Origin: Formosa sediminum
Lineage (GTDB): Bacteria; Bacteroidota; Bacteroidia; Flavobacteriales; Flavobacteriaceae
DNA length: 64,000 nt
Reading direction: 5' to 3'
Assembly (NCBI RefSeq): GCF_007197735.1
Contig: NZ_CP041637.1
Location: 2,761,001-2,825,000 of the forward strand
Shown: positions 60,902 to 64,000 of the stretch, piece by piece
How the letters are laid out: the number at the start of each line of letters is the position of its first letter
Numbering within the stretch: the first letter of the stretch is position 1
The notes under the pieces: model-generated
Database searches by the model: none
What the model saw: only the letters and a program-made list of their open reading frames with translations
What the model was told of the DNA's origin: nothing
Made by a program: the position numbers and the translations under genes

Positions 60902-63900
60902 ATGATTAATAAAATCATTGATTTTTCAATCCATAATAAATTTATTATTGGTTTGCTTACGCTTACCATAATTGGAGCAGGAATTTGGAGTTTAACTAAA
61001 GTTCCTATTGATGCTGTTCCAGACATTACAAACAATCAAGTTCAAGTTATTACCCAAGCACCTAATTTAGGCACTGAAGATATAGAGCAATTTGTAACTT
61101 ATCCTGTAGAAGTTGCAATGAGTAACTTACCAAAAGTACAGGAAATTCGTTCCGTTTCTCGTTTTGGTTTATCGGTAGTTACAATTGTTTTCGATGACGA
61201 TATGGGAACTTATTTACCTAGACAATTAGTGTCTGAAAAGCTTTCTGAAGTTAGAGAAGATATACCAGAAGGTTTTGGTACACCAACCATGGGACCAATT
61301 ACTACAGGATTGGGCGAAATATATCAATATACTTTAAAAGTAAAACCAGAATTTAAAGACCAATATTCAATTTCAGATTTGCGAACCATGCAAGATTGGA
61401 TTGTACAACGCCAAATGGCAATGGTACCTGGGGTGGTTGAGGTAAATGCCATTGGTGGAAAAATTAAGCAATATGAAGTTGCTGTAAATCCTTCAGAATT
61501 AAATGCTATTGGCTTAAATATTACCGATATTTTTGAAGCCTTAGAAAATAATAATCAAAATACTGGAGGTGCTTATATCGAAAAAAATCATCAAGCTAAT
61601 TTTATTCGTGGCGAAGGTTTAATACGCAGTTTAGACGATATTAAAACCATAGTGGTGTCGCATGCTCAGGGTGTGCCCATTACAATAGGAGACCTTGCTG
61701 AAGTAAAATTTGGTTCGGCCATTCGTTATGGTGCACTCACCCAAGATGGTGAAGGTGAAGTGGTAGGTGGTTTAGTAATGATGCTTAAAGGAGCGAGTTC
61801 TAACGATGTTATTAGCGCTGTTAAAACACGTATGCAGCTCATACAAAAATCACTTCCTGAAGGTGTCGAGATTCAACCGCTTTTAGACCGTAGTGTTCTA
61901 ATTGATAAAACAACATCTACCGTTGGCTTCAACTTAGTTGAAGGTGCCTTAATCGTCATTTTTGTTTTGATTTTTCTATTAGGTAATTGGCGTGGCGGAC
62001 TTATAGTCGCGTCTACCATTCCGTTATCGTTATTGTTTGCTTTTATTTTAATGTATGTTTTTGATGTTTGGGCAAACCTAATGAGTTTAGGTGCTATAGA
62101 TTTTGGCATTATAGTAGACGGTGCTGTAATTATTGTTGAAGCTACTGTATTCATTTTCGTCGCTCAAGTCCTTAAAAAAGGAAAAATTACTGCTGAAGAT
62201 AGAGATAAAATAGCTTCTAAAGCATCTAAAAAAATGATGAATGCCGCATTTTTTGGTCAGCTCATTATTCTTATTGTGTTTCTTCCAATTCTTGCTCTAG
62301 AAGGGATTGAAGGAAAAATGTTTAAACCTATGGCATTGACTTTTATTTTCGCGATGATTGGTGCCATGATTTTGTGTTTAACCTATGTGCCCATGATGTC
62401 GGCTTTAATACTTCGTGCACCAAAATCAGATAAACTATCGTACGGCGATACGTTTGTACATTGGGTAGAGCGTAAATACCAACCGTTATTACATTCAGCT
62501 TTAAATAAAGGAAAATGGATTGTTGGGTTTGGTGTATTACTTTTTGCACTTACAGTATTTGTGTTTACTAAAATGGGAGGTGAGTTTATTCCGCAACTAG
62601 ATGAAGGCGATATTGCGTTTCATGCTATTTTAAAACCAGGAAGTTCACTTACAGAAACTATTGAAACGACGACAAAAATTGAACGCATTGTAAAAGCAAA
62701 TTTTCCCGAGGTCGACAAAGTTGTGAGTCGTATTGGTGTCGCTGAAATACCTACAGACCCAATGCCAATGGATTTAGCCGATGTTATTGTAATTCTTAAA
62801 CCTAAAAGCGAATGGGTTTCTGCAGACTCTAAAGACGAACTGATTGAGCAGATGAAAGCTGCTGTACAAATTTTACCTGGTGTTAATTACGAATTTACGC
62901 AACCCATGGAAATGCGTTTTAATGAACTGCTGGAAGGTGTGCGCGAAGATATTGCCATTAAACTATATGGCGAAGATATTTATGTGTTGTCTGATAAGGC
63001 TGAAGAAGTTACTAAACTTATTGCAGGGATAGAAGGGATAGGAGATATGAAAGCCGAAGCCACAACAGGATTGCCACAGATGACAATTACATATAACCGA
63101 AAGAAGTTAGCTCAATACGGCTTAGAGATTAATAGTTTAAACCAAATCGTTCAATCTGCATTTGCAGGAGGTAAAGCAGGTGTAATTTTTGAAGGCGAAA
63201 AACGATTTGATCTGGTTGTACGGTTACAAGAACAACACCGAACCGATATTACAGATGTACAGAATTTGTTTATAAAATTACCCGATGGGGCGCAAATCCC
63301 ATTAAAGGAAATTGCAAACATCTCGTATAAAGCCGGACCTATGCAAATTAGTCGCGATAATACTAATCGTAGAACATACGTTGGTGTTAATGTTCGTGGT
63401 CGCGATGTAAAATCTTTAGTCACAGAAATTCAAGCAAAACTTGATGCCGAATTAAAATTACCTCCTGGATATTTTATACGCTATGGTGGTGCATTCGAAA
63501 ATCTAGAACGTGCCAGTTCACGTTTACAAATGGTAGTCCCAATTGCTTTATTATTAATTTTTGTCTTAATTTATTTTGCTTTAAAATCATTTCCTCAAAC
63601 ACTCATGATTTACATTGCCATTCCTATGGCAACTATTGGAGGTGTGTTTGCACTTTGGTTACGAGATATGCCTTTTAGTATTTCGGCTGGTGTCGGATTT
63701 ATTGTACTCTTTGGAGTTGCAGTATTAAATGGTTTAGTTATGATTAGTGGTTTAAATGAACTTAAAGACGAAGGTGTTATTAATTTAAAAGACCGCATTT
63801 TTGAAGGAACTAAACGTAGAATCCGCCCGATTATGCTTACTGCATTTACAGATGTGTTAGGGTTTTTACCTATGGCTATTTCAGCTTCTGCTGGAGCTGA

Positions 63901-64000
63901 GGTACAACGTCCGTTAGCTACTGTAGTTATTGGTGGGCTATTAACGTCTACGTTATTAACCTTATTCGTGCTTCCTATTTTGTATCATTGGGTAGAAGAA
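60902..64000 (+). CDS. Heavy-metal RND efflux protein, CzcA/CusA type (cut by window edge)
   Basis: The frame from ATG 60902 is open for 1,033 codons to the window end. Opening IIDFSIHNKFIIGLLTLTIIGAGIWSLTKVPIDAVPDITNNQVQV is the HME-RND signature. Proton-relay Asp residues lie in GAIDFGIIVDGAVIIVEA; porter and second transmembrane halves follow (VPIALLLIFVLIYFALKSFPQT; TLFVLPILYHW). Exports Cu, Zn, Co or Ni from the periplasm with a membrane-fusion partner. Flavobacterial members often continue into a TolC-like domain; whether this one does lies outside the window. Confidence 0.95.
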   Translation, partial: MINKIIDFSIHNKFIIGLLTLTIIGAGIWSLTKVPIDAVPDITNNQVQVITQAPNLGTEDIEQFVTYPVEVAMSNLPKVQEIRSVSRFGLSVVTIVFDDDMGTYLPRQLVSEKLSEVREDIPEGFGTPTMGPITTGLGEIYQYTLKVKPEFKDQYSISDLRTMQDWIVQRQMAMVPGVVEVNAIGGKIKQYEVAVNPSELNAIGLNITDIFEALENNNQNTGGAYIEKNHQANFIRGEGLIRSLDDIKTIVVSHAQGVPITIGDLAEVKFGSAIRYGALTQDGEGEVVGGLVMMLKGASSNDVISAVKTRMQLIQKSLPEGVEIQPLLDRSVLIDKTTSTVGFNLVEGALIVIFVLIFLLGNWRGGLIVASTIPLSLLFAFILMYVFDVWANLMSLGAIDFGIIVDGAVIIVEATVFIFVAQVLKKGKITAEDRDKIASKASKKMMNAAFFGQLIILIVFLPILALEGIEGKMFKPMALTFIFAMIGAMILCLTYVPMMSALILRAPKSDKLSYGDTFVHWVERKYQPLLHSALNKGKWIVGFGVLLFALTVFVFTKMGGEFIPQLDEGDIAFHAILKPGSSLTETIETTTKIERIVKANFPEVDKVVSRIGVAEIPTDPMPMDLADVIVILKPKSEWVSADSKDELIEQMKAAVQILPGVNYEFTQPMEMRFNELLEGVREDIAIKLYGEDIYVLSDKAEEVTKLIAGIEGIGDMKAEATTGLPQMTITYNRKKLAQYGLEINSLNQIVQSAFAGGKAGVIFEGEKRFDLVVRLQEQHRTDITDVQNLFIKLPDGAQIPLKEIANISYKAGPMQISRDNTNRRTYVGVNVRGRDVKSLVTEIQAKLDAELKLPPGYFIRYGGAFENLERASSRLQMVVPIALLLIFVLIYFALKSFPQTLMIYIAIPMATIGGVFALWLRDMPFSISAGVGFIVLFGVAVLNGLVMISGLNELKDEGVINLKDRIFEGTKRRIRPIMLTAFTDVLGFLPMAISASAGAEVQRPLATVVIGGLLTSTLLTLFVLPILYHWVEE

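Noticed and set aside
61873-63798. Minus-strand open frames opposite the metal exporter gene
   Set aside because: They are shadows of a continuous 1,033-codon CzcA-type frame with clear family motifs.

Overview
The window is AT-rich and reads as a chromosome segment of a Flavobacteriaceae-type Bacteroidetes. Support for this: start codons without Shine-Dalgarno sequences, several TAnnTTTG-type -7 promoter boxes, many short lipoproteins with LxxC lipoboxes, a CzcA-type exporter preceded by a small Cys-rich protein, and a MBOAT/SGNH/FemAB-like surface-modification cluster. I cannot name the genus from sequence alone.

The left half (1 to about 32,510) is one integron-like array of gene cassettes. 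I delimit 31 complete cassettes plus one cut by the left edge. They are separated by 31 imperfect inverted repeats of about 121-127 bp (four long variants of 180-191 bp) that behave like attC sites. Each repeat starts with AAC and ends with GTT on the + strand. It folds into a long hairpin whose arm sequence varies while pairing is kept, and it has an unequal unpaired spacer (6 nt on one side, 3 nt on the other) between the AAC/GTT core and the stem. The roughly 6-7 bases outside AAC/GTT are specific to each cassette: those after GTT at one end of a cassette body are complementary to those before AAC at its other end. This is the mark expected if each cassette is excised and inserted as a circle through that core. 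All genes but one read on the minus strand, with the repeat at their 3' end, as in integrons.

The array ends at about 32,510 beside a simple attI-like core. Next to it, at 32,622-33,794, is an intact tyrosine recombinase reading toward the array. It has all six catalytic residues but no room for the extra domain that distinguishes IntI. This looks like an integron-type platform run by a Bacteroidetes Xer-like recombinase instead of a classical IntI.

Cargo is rich in conflict functions: a Septu-like ATPase/HNH pair, a SIR2-HerA pair, a type II restriction-modification pair (Eco47II/Sau96I-like nuclease), ParDE and HigBA-like toxin-antitoxins, a single-HKD PLD protein, an orphan barstar, a RES-domain gene broken by one stop codon, and a recombinase-HEPN-like fusion related to the array's own recombinase. 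Other cassettes encode small lipoproteins and secreted or membrane proteins, a Crp/Fnr regulator with the SDR gene it probably controls, an alpha/beta hydrolase, a PPOX-family protein and a DUF6933-like protein. One gene-less cassette of about 560 bp (repeat included) occurs four times.

The right half (32.6-64 kb) is ordinary chromosome: YheT-like hydrolase, SRPBCC protein, LRR-kinase, HAD phosphatase/dehalogenase, a formyltransferase/MBOAT/SGNH/FemAB-like cluster, RlpA-like protein, GH1 beta-glucosidase, LLM oxidoreductase, serine hydrolase, the pflB-pflA-focA fermentation operon (pflA has no ATG upstream of its conserved N-terminus), MFS exporter, methyltransferase, a B12-binding radical SAM protein, and the start of a heavy-metal RND exporter running off the right edge.
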